NCBI RefSeq assembly: GCF_000013445.1
Contig: NC_007796.1
Span: 3,446,936 to 3,510,935, forward strand
Direction of reading: 5' to 3'
Source: Methanospirillum hungatei JF-1
GTDB lineage: Archaea; Halobacteriota; Methanomicrobia; Methanomicrobiales; Methanospirillaceae
DNA: 64,000 bases
Part shown: positions 1 to 8,387 of the stretch, one piece after another
Layout of the letters: each line of letters begins with the position of its first letter
Position numbering within the stretch: position 1 is the stretch's first letter
Translations under genes and position numbers: made by a program
Notes under the pieces: model-generated
The model's database searches: none
The model's input: only the letters and a program-made list of their open reading frames with translations
What the model was told of the DNA's origin: nothing

Positions 1-272
1 TCGGACCCAATACTTGCATTGACAGAGGCCTGTTTGGAAAAAATACATATATTGGCCCTCGATCAAAGATAGGAGAACATGTTCATATTGGACATAACAT
101 TTGGATCGGACCAGACAGTATTATAGGAAATAAAGTCACTATCGGGGGTAACACTCTCATCGGTGAAAAAGTGCACATTGGAAATAATTCCGTGATATCC
201 AACCGAATCAATATCTCTTCTCACTCTGTTCTGAAACCGGAAACTATTGCAACACGCGGTATATCAGGATAA
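1..272 (+). CDS. Hexapeptide-repeat acyltransferase, C-terminal part (LpxD-like)
   Basis: This is the 3' end of a gene entering from the left edge, read in the frame whose first full codon is at base 3. The about 89 visible residues are a run of imperfect hexapeptides of the [LIV]-G-x-x-x-x type (IGPRSKIGEH, IGHNIWIGPD, IGGNTLIGEK), which fold as a left-handed parallel beta-helix. Enzymes of this class transfer acyl or acetyl groups to nucleotide sugars. The closest familiar relative is the C-terminal half of LpxD/UDP-acylglucosamine N-acyltransferase. It lies 6 bp before a second beta-helix gene on the same strand, so the two are probably one transcript. The substrate cannot be told, because the N-terminal domain is outside the window. 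Confidence 0.8.
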   Translation, partial: GPNTCIDRGLFGKNTYIGPRSKIGEHVHIGHNIWIGPDSIIGNKVTIGGNTLIGEKVHIGNNSVISNRINISSHSVLKPETIATRGISG

Positions 273-278
273 TCAATT

Positions 279-1145
279 ATGAAGATTTCAGATTTTGCCG
301 AATTAGAGAATAAAATAACCAATGATGCGAACTTTTCAACTATTGGTCATCTACATGGAAAAGGAGAAAAAAGGCTTGTTCCAATTAATTCAGAGCAGGA
401 TTTTCAATATGCCGTACTGTCAGAAACCATTGCAGGTTTCATAATTCCAATGACTATTCTTCTCCCAATTGATACAGAAAAAGGCTTATTAATCTCCCCA
501 AATCCTCTGAAAACAGCACTATTTATTCAAAAAGAGATTTACCAGAAATCCGGAGAAAGCAAAAAACCGACTAAAATACATCCCTCTGCAAGCATACACC
601 CTACTGCAATCATCTCTGAAAACGATGTAAGTATCGGTAAAAAAGTACAGATATATGAACATGTAATTATTCATGAAGGTTCAATAATTGAAGATAACTC
701 CATTATCGGACCAAATACTCTAATCGGTTCAATCCCTCAATCAGATGATTCAGATCAATCATTAAAAGAATATCATCTATTTGGATCGGTCCATATCAAA
801 CAGGATGTTGTTATCCACGCAAATTGTTGTATAGAGAAACCATGGTTTCAGGATACAACTATCATAGGTAAAAGATGCCATATCGACAATCTGGTCACTA
901 TCAGACAGGGAGCCGTTGTCAATGATTGTTCCCTTATCACAGCAAATTCTGAGATCGGAGAGTATGTAACTATCGGAAAAAACTGCTGGATAGGGCTTCG
1001 AGCCACCATCCACCCTGGAGTGAACATTGGAGACTCCTGTTATGTTACATTAGGATCCAGGGTCACGAAAAATATTGGTCCTGGAATGGTGGTAAAGGAT
1101 AATTGGACAATAAAACGTGAACGATTTAAAGGGATAATTACCTGA
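279..1145 (+). CDS. Left-handed beta-helix acyltransferase (LpxD-like)
   Basis: The 288-residue protein has a non-repeat N-terminal domain (about 1-95) followed by hexapeptide repeats from about residue 98 to 275 (for example IHPSASIHPTAI, IGPNTLIGSI, IGKNCWIGLR). This two-part layout resembles LpxD, where the N-terminal domain recognises the nucleotide sugar and the helix forms a trimer that binds acyl-ACP. A His typical of catalysis is plausible at H179 or nearby but cannot be fixed by eye. The start follows the previous gene by 6 bp. The last 8 bp overlap the convergent deacetylase gene. Given the acyl carrier protein genes a few kb away, a role in acylating a surface sugar is likely; this is inference. 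Confidence 0.8.
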   Translation: MKISDFAELENKITNDANFSTIGHLHGKGEKRLVPINSEQDFQYAVLSETIAGFIIPMTILLPIDTEKGLLISPNPLKTALFIQKEIYQKSGESKKPTKIHPSASIHPTAIISENDVSIGKKVQIYEHVIIHEGSIIEDNSIIGPNTLIGSIPQSDDSDQSLKEYHLFGSVHIKQDVVIHANCCIEKPWFQDTTIIGKRCHIDNLVTIRQGAVVNDCSLITANSEIGEYVTIGKNCWIGLRATIHPGVNIGDSCYVTLGSRVTKNIGPGMVVKDNWTIKRERFKGIIT

Positions 1146-1896
1146 TACAACTCAGTACCTTTTTCCCTGCATTTACGACAGTATCCACTCCCCCTAAATA
1201 TATCCATTCCCCGGATGAACCTGCCCATCGTTCCGGATGAGTCAGAATATACACAATATGGGGTTTATTATCATCAATAGCCCGGATAAGATCCCATGTC
1301 GAATGCACATCTTCAGATGAACTATTTATCTGGTTCTGCAATCTATCCCGTATTTTATGAGTATTACTCCAGGTTCGGCCGGTATCTGAATAATAATACA
1401 CACAATTTATCGACAGGTAGGCTTCACCTAAAAGGTCAAATTCTTCAAAGGAATAATGATTCCAGAAATCACGGTTATCATATTTTGATAATGGAGCACC
1501 ATGCATACAAACAGTTTTAACTGGAAAATATTTTCTAAAGTCATTTAATTCCTGTTGAAATAACTTACCCGCCAGATCAGGATCGCCATCAGCTTTACTT
1601 ATTACTTCATAATGATAACCGATTTCATGACCCATATCTCTGACTTTTTGAATGACTGGAGGCTGAAAAGTATACGGATGCCGGAAATAATACGTTGCAC
1701 GGATACCTAAATCACGTTCAATATGTGCAAAATCAACTGCTTTGTAAATCCGGCGGTCAATATCATGTCTCATGATTACCGTATTCCGGGCATCATTGCT
1801 CCCGGAAAGATAATCATCAACTGAACATATCGTATATCCGGAGGTTAAAAAAAACCGTACCAACTCCCTATACATTTCAAGGGTAAAATCTTTCAT
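1138..1896 (-). CDS. Polysaccharide deacetylase-like protein (NodB fold)
   Basis: The 252-residue protein has the NodB-type opening motif MRHDIDRR at about residues 42-49, where the D-I-D and later histidines (HPYTF, GHEIGYHYE) would bind the metal. Further signatures are VCMHGAP and ILTHPERW near the C-terminus. The family removes acetyl groups from N-acetylated sugars. Many short members in archaeal surface-polysaccharide loci have no proven substrate. No signal peptide is visible, so it should act in the cytoplasm, probably on a nucleotide sugar or lipid-linked sugar. It ends inside the last 8 bp of the convergent acyltransferase gene and lies 22 bp beyond the end of the reductase gene upstream of it on the same strand, so it may be the last gene of the acyl operon. 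Confidence 0.8.
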   Translation of the reverse strand: MKDFTLEMYRELVRFFLTSGYTICSVDDYLSGSNDARNTVIMRHDIDRRIYKAVDFAHIERDLGIRATYYFRHPYTFQPPVIQKVRDMGHEIGYHYEVISKADGDPDLAGKLFQQELNDFRKYFPVKTVCMHGAPLSKYDNRDFWNHYSFEEFDLLGEAYLSINCVYYYSDTGRTWSNTHKIRDRLQNQINSSSEDVHSTWDLIRAIDDNKPHIVYILTHPERWAGSSGEWIYLGGVDTVVNAGKKVLSCIR

Positions 1897-1918
1897 ATTA
1901 TTGTCAACTTAAAAATAA

Positions 1919-2668
1919 TCAGATCACCTGACCGCCATCAACCCCAAGAATCTGGCCATTCACATATGAGCCAAGATCTGATGCAAGGAAGACTACGGCT
2001 TTTGCAATATCATCCGCCTGCCCGATTCTTCCTAAAGGGATATGAGATAATAAATCCTGGCGGGTTTCATCCTTCACATCATGAGTTAGATCAGTATCGA
2101 TAAAACCAGGAGCAATAGCATTAACAGTGATTCCGAAAGGCCCTAGTTCTTTTGCGAGTGATTTAGTAAAAGCAATCAAAAATGATTTTGTGGCTGAATA
2201 AACCGACTGACCCTTACTGCCATAAACCCCGACCACAGAAGAAATATTAATAATACGTCCTGATTTATGTTTAAGCATAAGTTTTGCAGCAGCACGGGAA
2301 TAGAGAAACGGTCCTTTACAGTTTGTTGCAAGTAATAAATCAAACTCTTCTGTTTTTGTCATAAGAAGTAGGTTATTTTTCATTATCCCTGCATTATTCA
2401 CAAGAATGTCAAGTCTTCCATATTCCCCTTTTATTTTATTTATTACCTTTTTAACATCATCTTCATTCCGGACATCAGCCTGAATTGCCATAGCCGAACC
2501 GTTTTTATGATGAATCTCGTTTACCACATTCTTTGCTGACTCTTCATGTGATTCCCAAGTTATTACAACTTTTGCACCTTCGTCAGCACAGCGAAGAGCG
2601 ATGGCCTTACCAATACCCCGGCTACCACCTGTTACTAATAATACCTTATTCTCAAGTAAACCCGTCAT
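1919..2668 (-). CDS. SDR-family 3-oxoacyl-ACP reductase-like protein (FabG-like)
   Basis: This is a classical short-chain dehydrogenase of about 249 residues. It has the cofactor motif TGGSRGIG, the NNAG motif (LVNNAGIM), the catalytic Ser (INISSVVG), the YSATK active site (SVYSATKS) and a C-terminal VNGQILGVDGG. It most resembles FabG, which reduces a 3-ketoacyl group on acyl carrier protein with NADPH. I place the start at 2668 rather than at an in-frame ATG 57 bp upstream. At 2668 the start overlaps the stop of the LuxC-like gene as ATGA, which suggests translational coupling, and the SDR fold begins right after it. The acyl carrier protein and ligase in the same operon support an acyl-ACP substrate; other SDR substrates remain possible. 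Confidence 0.85.
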   Translation of the reverse strand: MTGLLENKVLLVTGGSRGIGKAIALRCADEGAKVVITWESHEESAKNVVNEIHHKNGSAMAIQADVRNEDDVKKVINKIKGEYGRLDILVNNAGIMKNNLLLMTKTEEFDLLLATNCKGPFLYSRAAAKLMLKHKSGRIINISSVVGVYGSKGQSVYSATKSFLIAFTKSLAKELGPFGITVNAIAPGFIDTDLTHDVKDETRQDLLSHIPLGRIGQADDIAKAVVFLASDLGSYVNGQILGVDGGQVI

Positions 2669-3960
2669 TTTTTCACCACCGCAATCCACCGGACCATCCT
2701 TCCGGCTCCAAGCATCCCATCCCATGGCTGAGTAAATTCATGCATCGCCCCTGGAGCCATCACCCGGTCCACTCCCCGGTAAGCAAGTTCCCGGACATAT
2801 CTCTCTTTCCTGACTTGATCAACCATCCCCAAAGCAACCGTCTGAACCTTCCGGGTTACAAGGGGAAGAACCTGATCAATATCGGATACTTCCTTCACAA
2901 AAACACACCTTCCCTGAACCGGTTCCTCAAGAGAGATGGTATCATTTATACAGACAGTCCATTTCAAATCATCAGATAAAAGAATATCCTTGGAACTATC
3001 AAGCAGATATCGGGCACGGGTATTAATAACCGAGATGGCGATCCCCTCATCCAGGGGATAAAACATTCTTTCAGGAAGAGTTTGAAAAGCCGATTTTAAC
3101 TGCTCTGCAATGTCATGAAGTAACATTTTACTCTTTTCGAAAAATATCGTATGAGGCGAAGAACAGGCTGCCTGGTTATAAAGAACAATATCCTGAGCAA
3201 GTCCCTTCAGCATCGAAGAGAATTCAGGTGACTCAACCGCTTCCTTATCAAAAACCGCAAAAGAATATTTGGGACCATATACTATTGTATCAGCATGGAC
3301 CTGATGTGGGAGACAGGATATCGCCTGCACTGCCTCATGACTGCCATAGATTACCCTGCAGTCTGCAGACAATGAAAAGTCCCGGCTCATGATCTCATTT
3401 TTTCCAGGAAAGGAAACCAGCGAGACTGATAAGGTTATGACTTTCCCGCTATATGATACTCTATCAATTTCAATGGTAACCTCCTCAAGTTTCTGTAATA
3501 ACGGGTTGAGATATTTATAGACTGATGGATGAATTTTCAAAATACTGGCATTTTTTCCAAGAGTTGCTAAAACCAGAGAGAAAAAACCAAGAAGCGGAAT
3601 GTTTCCTGCAATCCAATGACAGACGACTCCCCGGGGAACATGAATCATCTCACTTCGGGAATCTACCTGGATAGAATCCCTTATGCCCGGTTTTATCCCA
3701 AAATTTGCCAGATAGATTGCATGGAGGTTTTCCTTCCGAAGCCACAGGGAAAGGTAAGAAAGACCAGGAATATATGCCAGAGAAGAATCTTTAATAATCT
3801 CCTTTCCAAAGTGTGCAAACAGGTGAATGATGATCTCATCCGGACACTCAAACAGGGCACGACGATTCTCCTCCAGTTCCTGTATCAATTCGGTGAATGA
3901 TTCAACATATCGTTCTTTGTCTACACAACCCCCTGCATAAATATGAATATTATCTTCCAT
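2665..3960 (-). CDS. LuxC-like acyl-CoA/acyl-protein reductase
   Basis: The 431-residue protein has the LuxC layout of an aldehyde-dehydrogenase-related acyl reductase. It shows the motif VPRGVVCHWIAGNIPLLG around residue 108-125, LKIHPS around 141-146, and a likely acyl-accepting cysteine at C266 in NQAACSSP. LuxC reduces an acyl group handed over from LuxE to an aldehyde with NADPH. The start at 3960 is preferred to one 42 bp upstream because it reduces the overlap with the LuxE-like gene to 11 bp and has GGGTGG a few bases before it. No luciferase genes (luxA/B) are present, so the aldehyde or alcohol product must serve another purpose, probably sugar or lipid modification. Confidence 0.85.
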   Translation of the reverse strand: MEDNIHIYAGGCVDKERYVESFTELIQELEENRRALFECPDEIIIHLFAHFGKEIIKDSSLAYIPGLSYLSLWLRKENLHAIYLANFGIKPGIRDSIQVDSRSEMIHVPRGVVCHWIAGNIPLLGFFSLVLATLGKNASILKIHPSVYKYLNPLLQKLEEVTIEIDRVSYSGKVITLSVSLVSFPGKNEIMSRDFSLSADCRVIYGSHEAVQAISCLPHQVHADTIVYGPKYSFAVFDKEAVESPEFSSMLKGLAQDIVLYNQAACSSPHTIFFEKSKMLLHDIAEQLKSAFQTLPERMFYPLDEGIAISVINTRARYLLDSSKDILLSDDLKWTVCINDTISLEEPVQGRCVFVKEVSDIDQVLPLVTRKVQTVALGMVDQVRKERYVRELAYRGVDRVMAPGAMHEFTQPWDGMLGAGRMVRWIAVVKK

Positions 3961-5068
3961 GATCCACCCGGAAGGTATCCCCGCATCCCCGTATTTCTGC
4001 ACGTTCGACCCGGTTTAAAAATTCAAAAAACACACCCCTTCTTCCACAGGGGCATCCATCCCACCCGATAATTCTCCCGGTATCTTCAGTCAAAAGAGCC
4101 TGCCCATAATAACTATTGGGAAGAATACTCATTACTTCTATAAGTCCGCGCTCTCCTTCCCCACAAGGCTTTAATGTCTGAATATTCCGGATAATGATCT
4201 TCGCACAGGCTGGGACGTGCTTATATCCGCACTCACAATCAGGAAAGATGATCCCGGTCTGTTCTGCCATCCCATAGAAATCCAAAACCCGGTATGAAGG
4301 TATTCCAAAAAAATCACGTATATTCATGGTAAAAAAATCCTTCCCGACAGCAATATTCTGAAGGTTTTTCCATCCTCCGCCATGAAACAGGGTCCCTCCG
4401 GAAAGATGAAGATGGATATCATGTTTCTTGAAATACGGTATGCACACCGACCAGATAATCCAGGTAAAACCAAACAGATAAACCGGTATACCCCGATCGA
4501 GCTGCCTGATTTCTTCAAGAGCCTCGGGGTTAACAGTAAGATAATCCCCTTCTTTTTTCAAAAGATAAATTGTCTTCCTCGCATAGAGAGACAAACCCCT
4601 TACTCCGGCAGTCCTGGCTGAAAATTCATGTGCAGGATCATTTATCTCCGGATGATCTATCACGATAAAAATCAGACGCTTCGGGCCGAGATAGTGTGCT
4701 AGAATTTTCGAGAGAGATCTGTTCTGATTCTGAATGGTAATTTTATCTAAGGGAATTTTACTCGTCTGCTGACCGGTTGTTCCGGATGAACGAAGAATCT
4801 TTACAATATCATCAGCTGGCACCGTTGCGAGGTCGAACTCCTTGAACATGGTTACCGGCACCCAGGGGACATCGGCAAGAGAAGAGATATCTTCCGGGTT
4901 CATTGAAACTTTTTCATAATATGAACGTATATGTGGATTGATGAGAGCATTCCTGATCTGCTCTTTGATAATGGGAAGGAGTATGTTCTCTCGCTCAATT
5001 TCAGTAAGATCATACACCCCATACTTCCATATCAGGGAGATCAGATGATCATTCGGATTTACAGTCAT
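3950..5068 (-). CDS. LuxE-like acyl-protein synthetase
   Basis: The 372-residue protein carries the adenylate-forming P-loop LRSSGTTGQQTSK at about residue 88-100. It also has DFYGMAEQTG and a C-terminal CPCGRRG segment followed by RVERAEIRGCGDTF. LuxE activates an acyl group with ATP and passes it to its own cysteine and then to LuxC. The cysteine of RGCGD is a candidate acyl carrier, by analogy only. It overlaps the ligase gene upstream by 20 bp and the LuxC-like gene downstream by 11 bp, so the three are one operon. The CxCGR motif is also found in the PaaK/coenzyme F390 synthetase branch, but the adjacent LuxC-like partner favours LuxE. Confidence 0.85.
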   Translation of the reverse strand: MTVNPNDHLISLIWKYGVYDLTEIERENILLPIIKEQIRNALINPHIRSYYEKVSMNPEDISSLADVPWVPVTMFKEFDLATVPADDIVKILRSSGTTGQQTSKIPLDKITIQNQNRSLSKILAHYLGPKRLIFIVIDHPEINDPAHEFSARTAGVRGLSLYARKTIYLLKKEGDYLTVNPEALEEIRQLDRGIPVYLFGFTWIIWSVCIPYFKKHDIHLHLSGGTLFHGGGWKNLQNIAVGKDFFTMNIRDFFGIPSYRVLDFYGMAEQTGIIFPDCECGYKHVPACAKIIIRNIQTLKPCGEGERGLIEVMSILPNSYYGQALLTEDTGRIIGWDGCPCGRRGVFFEFLNRVERAEIRGCGDTFRVDHGR

Positions 5069-6521
5069 ATGAAGAGTAAAGTCTTTTAATGGCGTCCCTA
5101 TCAGGCTTTCCAGATGAATTCAAAGGAAGATTTTGAAGGACTAATATATCTGTCGGTTGTTTATGGGAGGGAAGATGACCAGCACAGTGTTTTTTTACCT
5201 CAGATATTAGGGATTCACTATCATAATCCGATTGAATACAGGCAACTATTGCTTCTCCCAGAATCGGATGAGGAATACCAAACACCACACATACACCTAC
5301 ATATTCAACCTGCATTATTACGTCTTCAATCTCCTGCGGTGATACCCGAAAACCTGCAGATTTAATAAAAGTACCTTTCCTTCCGATTATATAAATAAAC
5401 CCTTCTTCATCAACAGTCGCAAGATCTCCGGTATAATACCACCCATCTTTGATAACCTTGGCAGTCTCATCCGGATCCTCCAGATACCCGGCCATGATAT
5501 TATCCCCGGCTGCGACAATCTCACCTACTTCACCGGGTTTGACTTTTTTGCCATCCTTACCACGGACCTCAAGAGTAACCCCGGGAATCCCTTTCCCGAT
5601 AGAATCAGGTTTTTTAAACAGGAACTCAGGAGGAAGATATGATAATCGGGCCGTTGCCTCCGTTGCTCCATACATCACAAAAAATTTTTTATCAGCAAAG
5701 GTTCTGGCAATTTCATGAATCACTGAACAGGCGAGATGTCCTCCGGCCTGGGTTAAATATCGAAGGCTTGGAAACCTCATTGTGAGAAAAGGGGTTTTTT
5801 GAACCAGGATTAAAAAGGTACTCGGAACACCAGCAAATCCGGTACATTGAAACTCATGTATTCCTTTTAACGCTCCTCCCAGAAATGGAGACTGATTAAG
5901 AACGAGACTACCCCCAACCCGTATGTGAGTATGAAGAAGTGACGCACCATAACAATAAAAGAAAGGTAGAACAACCATCATCCGGTCATCTGAAGAGAGA
6001 TTCAGGTATTGAAGAATTGAATTGGTGTTTGCAATGAGATTTTTATGAGTCAACATTACCCCTTTTTTGACCCCGGTACTTCCTGAGGTAAAAATGATTA
6101 CTGCACATTCATCCTTTGGAATATGGGAATGAAAAGACATATCACTATGAGTGATATCGACGGGTTGAGAAGAGAGTACCTTTACTCCGGCCAGCAATGA
6201 TTCATATTTCTGATCCGCGAAAACAATCTGAATAGAACATCGGGTAATTATCTGTTCGATATCTTTTGGAGAACTCTTTGTATCAATTACGACAGCAGTA
6301 TTTCCTGAATGAATTATTCCTGCATATGCCTGGATAAAAAAAGTAGAGTTATCTGCAAGGATTCCAATCCGACTATTCGTTCCAATGGAATTCTGTATCC
6401 ATACAGATATTCGGAGTATAGAACACCAGATGTCACGATATGAACAAGACTTGTCCCCGGATAAAATAAGAGATTTATCTGAATCCTTTGTATGTTCAAA
6501 TAAGAAATCGATAAAATTCAT
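5049..6521 (-). CDS. AMP-dependent acyl ligase (acyl-CoA/acyl-ACP synthetase)
   Basis: The 490-residue protein has the whole set of ANL-superfamily motifs: the phosphate loop IIFTSGSTGVKKGV (about 145-158), VMYGATEATARLS, YYTGDLATVDEEG, the hinge IIGRKGTFIKSAGFRVSP and the catalytic Lys in LPLNSSGKPDRDA. The family makes an acyl-adenylate and transfers it to CoA or to a phosphopantetheine carrier. The acyl carrier protein gene ends only 3 bp upstream, so loading of that carrier is the simplest reading. The type of acid cannot be inferred. It is one of two adenylating enzymes in the operon, the other being LuxE-like, which suggests the acyl group is activated twice or that two acyl groups are handled. 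Confidence 0.88.
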   Translation of the reverse strand: MNFIDFLFEHTKDSDKSLILSGDKSCSYRDIWCSILRISVWIQNSIGTNSRIGILADNSTFFIQAYAGIIHSGNTAVVIDTKSSPKDIEQIITRCSIQIVFADQKYESLLAGVKVLSSQPVDITHSDMSFHSHIPKDECAVIIFTSGSTGVKKGVMLTHKNLIANTNSILQYLNLSSDDRMMVVLPFFYCYGASLLHTHIRVGGSLVLNQSPFLGGALKGIHEFQCTGFAGVPSTFLILVQKTPFLTMRFPSLRYLTQAGGHLACSVIHEIARTFADKKFFVMYGATEATARLSYLPPEFLFKKPDSIGKGIPGVTLEVRGKDGKKVKPGEVGEIVAAGDNIMAGYLEDPDETAKVIKDGWYYTGDLATVDEEGFIYIIGRKGTFIKSAGFRVSPQEIEDVIMQVEYVGVCVVFGIPHPILGEAIVACIQSDYDSESLISEVKKHCAGHLPSHKQPTDILVLQNLPLNSSGKPDRDAIKRLYSSYDCKSE

Positions 6522-6524
6522 TTT

Positions 6525-6758
6525 TTATGTAAGATATTTTAATACAATTTCACGGACTTTCTTATAAGAACTCATATCAATAATGTCATCCATCTCAAAC
6601 TCAATACCCAGTTCTTCTTCCAACATGGACACTAATTGAAGGTGTTTGAGAGAATCCCATGGTTGATAGGAATTATAAGCAATGTCATCATGTACTTCTT
6701 CTTCAGGAATTTCAAATGCTTGAGCAAATATTTTTTTAATTTTTTCTTCATGCATCAC
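6525..6758 (-). CDS. Acyl carrier protein
   Basis: The 77-residue acidic protein has the phosphopantetheine attachment motif WDSLKHLQL with the modified serine at S36. The four-helix layout is predicted, with acidic helix II (EEELGIEFEMDD). Holo-ACP carries acyl groups as thioesters. Most archaea lack acyl carrier protein and fatty-acid synthase, so a free-standing ACP with its own activating enzyme is notable. It lies between acpS (4 bp overlap) and the acyl ligase (3 bp gap). The start could be either of two adjacent ATG codons. Confidence 0.92.
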   Translation of the reverse strand: MMHEEKIKKIFAQAFEIPEEEVHDDIAYNSYQPWDSLKHLQLVSMLEEELGIEFEMDDIIDMSSYKKVREIVLKYLT

Positions 6759-7165
6759 ATATCACACCAATACACAACCAATGCATTACTGACTGCTGCC
6801 TGAGCAGTATGTGAGATACTTATCTTTATCTCAACCCGGTCTAAAAAATCTGTTGAAAACTGTTTACCTATAATGATCGCCTTCGGACCTTTTTTATCCA
6901 CATGCAATATCTCAATATCTGTAAAAGAGATGACCGTTTGATCAAGTGATGAAAAAGCTTTGATTATCGCTTCTTTAGCACAAAAACGCCCACATAAACT
7001 CTGTGCAGGATCTATTTTAGAAAAACAATAATCCAGTTCATTCTGTGTGAAAATTCGTCTTAATAAGTTACTATGTGATTCGAGAGAAATTTTTTCAAAC
7101 CTTTCAATCAATTCCATATCAATACCAATAGAAAATTTTGGTATTCTGAAATTATTGTTGAGCAT
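6755..7165 (-). CDS. acpS: Holo-ACP synthase (4'-phosphopantetheinyl transferase)
   Basis: The 136-residue protein matches AcpS. It has the N-terminal IGIDMELIERFEKI (metal-binding Asp), the central FTQNELDYC and RFCAKEAIIKAF (catalytic Glu and Lys), and the C-terminal KISISHTAQAAVS. It transfers the phosphopantetheine arm of CoA to the serine of ACP. It overlaps the ACP gene by 4 bp (ATGA), so enzyme and substrate are translated together. It is the first recognisable gene of the acyl operon, and the glycosyltransferase gene lies 32 bp upstream on the same strand. Its presence argues that the ACP is active and that the cluster is self-contained. Confidence 0.93.
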   Translation of the reverse strand: MLNNNFRIPKFSIGIDMELIERFEKISLESHSNLLRRIFTQNELDYCFSKIDPAQSLCGRFCAKEAIIKAFSSLDQTVISFTDIEILHVDKKGPKAIIIGKQFSTDFLDRVEIKISISHTAQAAVSNALVVYWCDM

Positions 7166-7197
7166 GTTCCATATCCACTTGAAGAAGAATTATTTTC

Positions 7198-8148
7198 TCA
7201 ATACCACACCCCTTTATTCTCCTCCTGCATATCAAACATCATTGCGGAAAGTAAAAACTGCACCCCAATCCCAAACACTATCACCGAAACAACCGCCGGA
7301 ACAAATATCGAATTATTCATTATAAACTTAAACCATAGTGCATACAAACCAAACAAAAACGAAATAAACGTAAAAAATACACCTGCACAATAAAAAAACA
7401 CGAGTGGATGAAATGATAATACAATATATTTCGTCTTCATCCGCCAGATAAACGCATTCAATAATAACCAGGATAAACGGACAATATACGTTGAATACTT
7501 TATTTTTGATCGTTCTAAACCATACCTTGCAGGATGAGGAACATTTCGGACCCTGAATCCAAACGTATTCAGCCAGACCAGAAGATCATTACAGTATCCG
7601 TAACCAGGATAGATTTCATCTAATGAAATTGTCTCCAGAGCACGACGCGAAATCGCCGTGTACCCATTTTGGGGATCCATTAATTGCCAGTATCCAGACG
7701 CAATTTTCGTCAGTAATGTCAAAACAGAGTTCCCGACAAACCGCCACTTTGACATTCCCTGCCTGAACTTCTCATTTACTAACCGGTTCCCAACCGAGTA
7801 ATCCACAACACCCTCAACCACTGGATCCAGGAGTTCAGGAAGGAAAGTTGGATCCATCTGATTGTCCCCAGCCATCACCGCAACAATATCCATCCCATCA
7901 GAAAGGGCTTCTTTATATCCGGAGATGATTGCACCCCCTACCCCTTTGTTTTTTTGATGATGGATGGGGACCACCCGGCTGTCCCTCTCCGCATATGAAT
8001 CGATGAGAGATCCGGTCCGATCTGGTGATGCATCATTCACAGCATACACCCGGTCAACGAAATCCGGAACAGACTCCAGAGTAGGCACAATAAGCAATTC
8101 CTCTTTGTATGCAGGAATAACAACACCGATTTTTTTATTTCGATACAT
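7198..8148 (-). CDS. Family 2 glycosyltransferase (polyprenyl-phosphate type)
   Basis: The 316-residue protein has a GT-A domain (about 1-225) with VVIPAYKEE at the start, AVNDASPDRTG and VMAGDNQMDP as the nucleotide-sugar and metal-binding D-x-D-like motif, and MDPQNGYTAISR. Two hydrophobic membrane segments follow (about 245-270 and 282-305). This layout is that of dolichol-phosphate mannosyl/glucosyltransferases, which load a sugar on a polyprenyl phosphate at the inner face of the membrane. It lies 32 bp upstream of acpS on the same strand and probably starts the transcript. GAGGT directly before the ATG is the likely ribosome site. Confidence 0.88.
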   Translation of the reverse strand: MYRNKKIGVVIPAYKEELLIVPTLESVPDFVDRVYAVNDASPDRTGSLIDSYAERDSRVVPIHHQKNKGVGGAIISGYKEALSDGMDIVAVMAGDNQMDPTFLPELLDPVVEGVVDYSVGNRLVNEKFRQGMSKWRFVGNSVLTLLTKIASGYWQLMDPQNGYTAISRRALETISLDEIYPGYGYCNDLLVWLNTFGFRVRNVPHPARYGLERSKIKYSTYIVRLSWLLLNAFIWRMKTKYIVLSFHPLVFFYCAGVFFTFISFLFGLYALWFKFIMNNSIFVPAVVSVIVFGIGVQFLLSAMMFDMQEENKGVWY

Positions 8149-8387
8149 CAGACCTCATAGGTATCAATTTTTGATGGATTATCCATGATTGTATTGATTG
8201 AATAAAATTTGTATATACAAATATGAACGCCCAAAGAGATTTACTTCTTTAATATTATAAATATCTGTCAAAATACTGGAACCGCCGAATAAAAGCCCCA
8301 TGAGCTCCTTTCACCTATCAAATTAAGAAAGGTATTCACCACGATATACTATACATTTTACACAGATACCCCAGAGGGAGGAACAAT
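8149..8387. promoter_or_regulatory. Divergent intergenic region with TATA-like box
   Basis: This 239-bp gap separates the minus-strand polysaccharide operon from the plus-strand acylphosphatase-like gene. An A/T-rich element TATTATAAATAT at 8253-8264 is nearly symmetric and could serve as a TATA box in either direction. GGGAGGAACAAT sits directly before the ATG at 8388 as a strong ribosome site. No other structure was recognised. Confidence 0.5.

Noticed and set aside
2665-6521. A complete bioluminescence (lux) system
   Set aside because: LuxC- and LuxE-like genes are present, but luxA, luxB and luxD are absent, and the neighbours are ACP and sugar genes.
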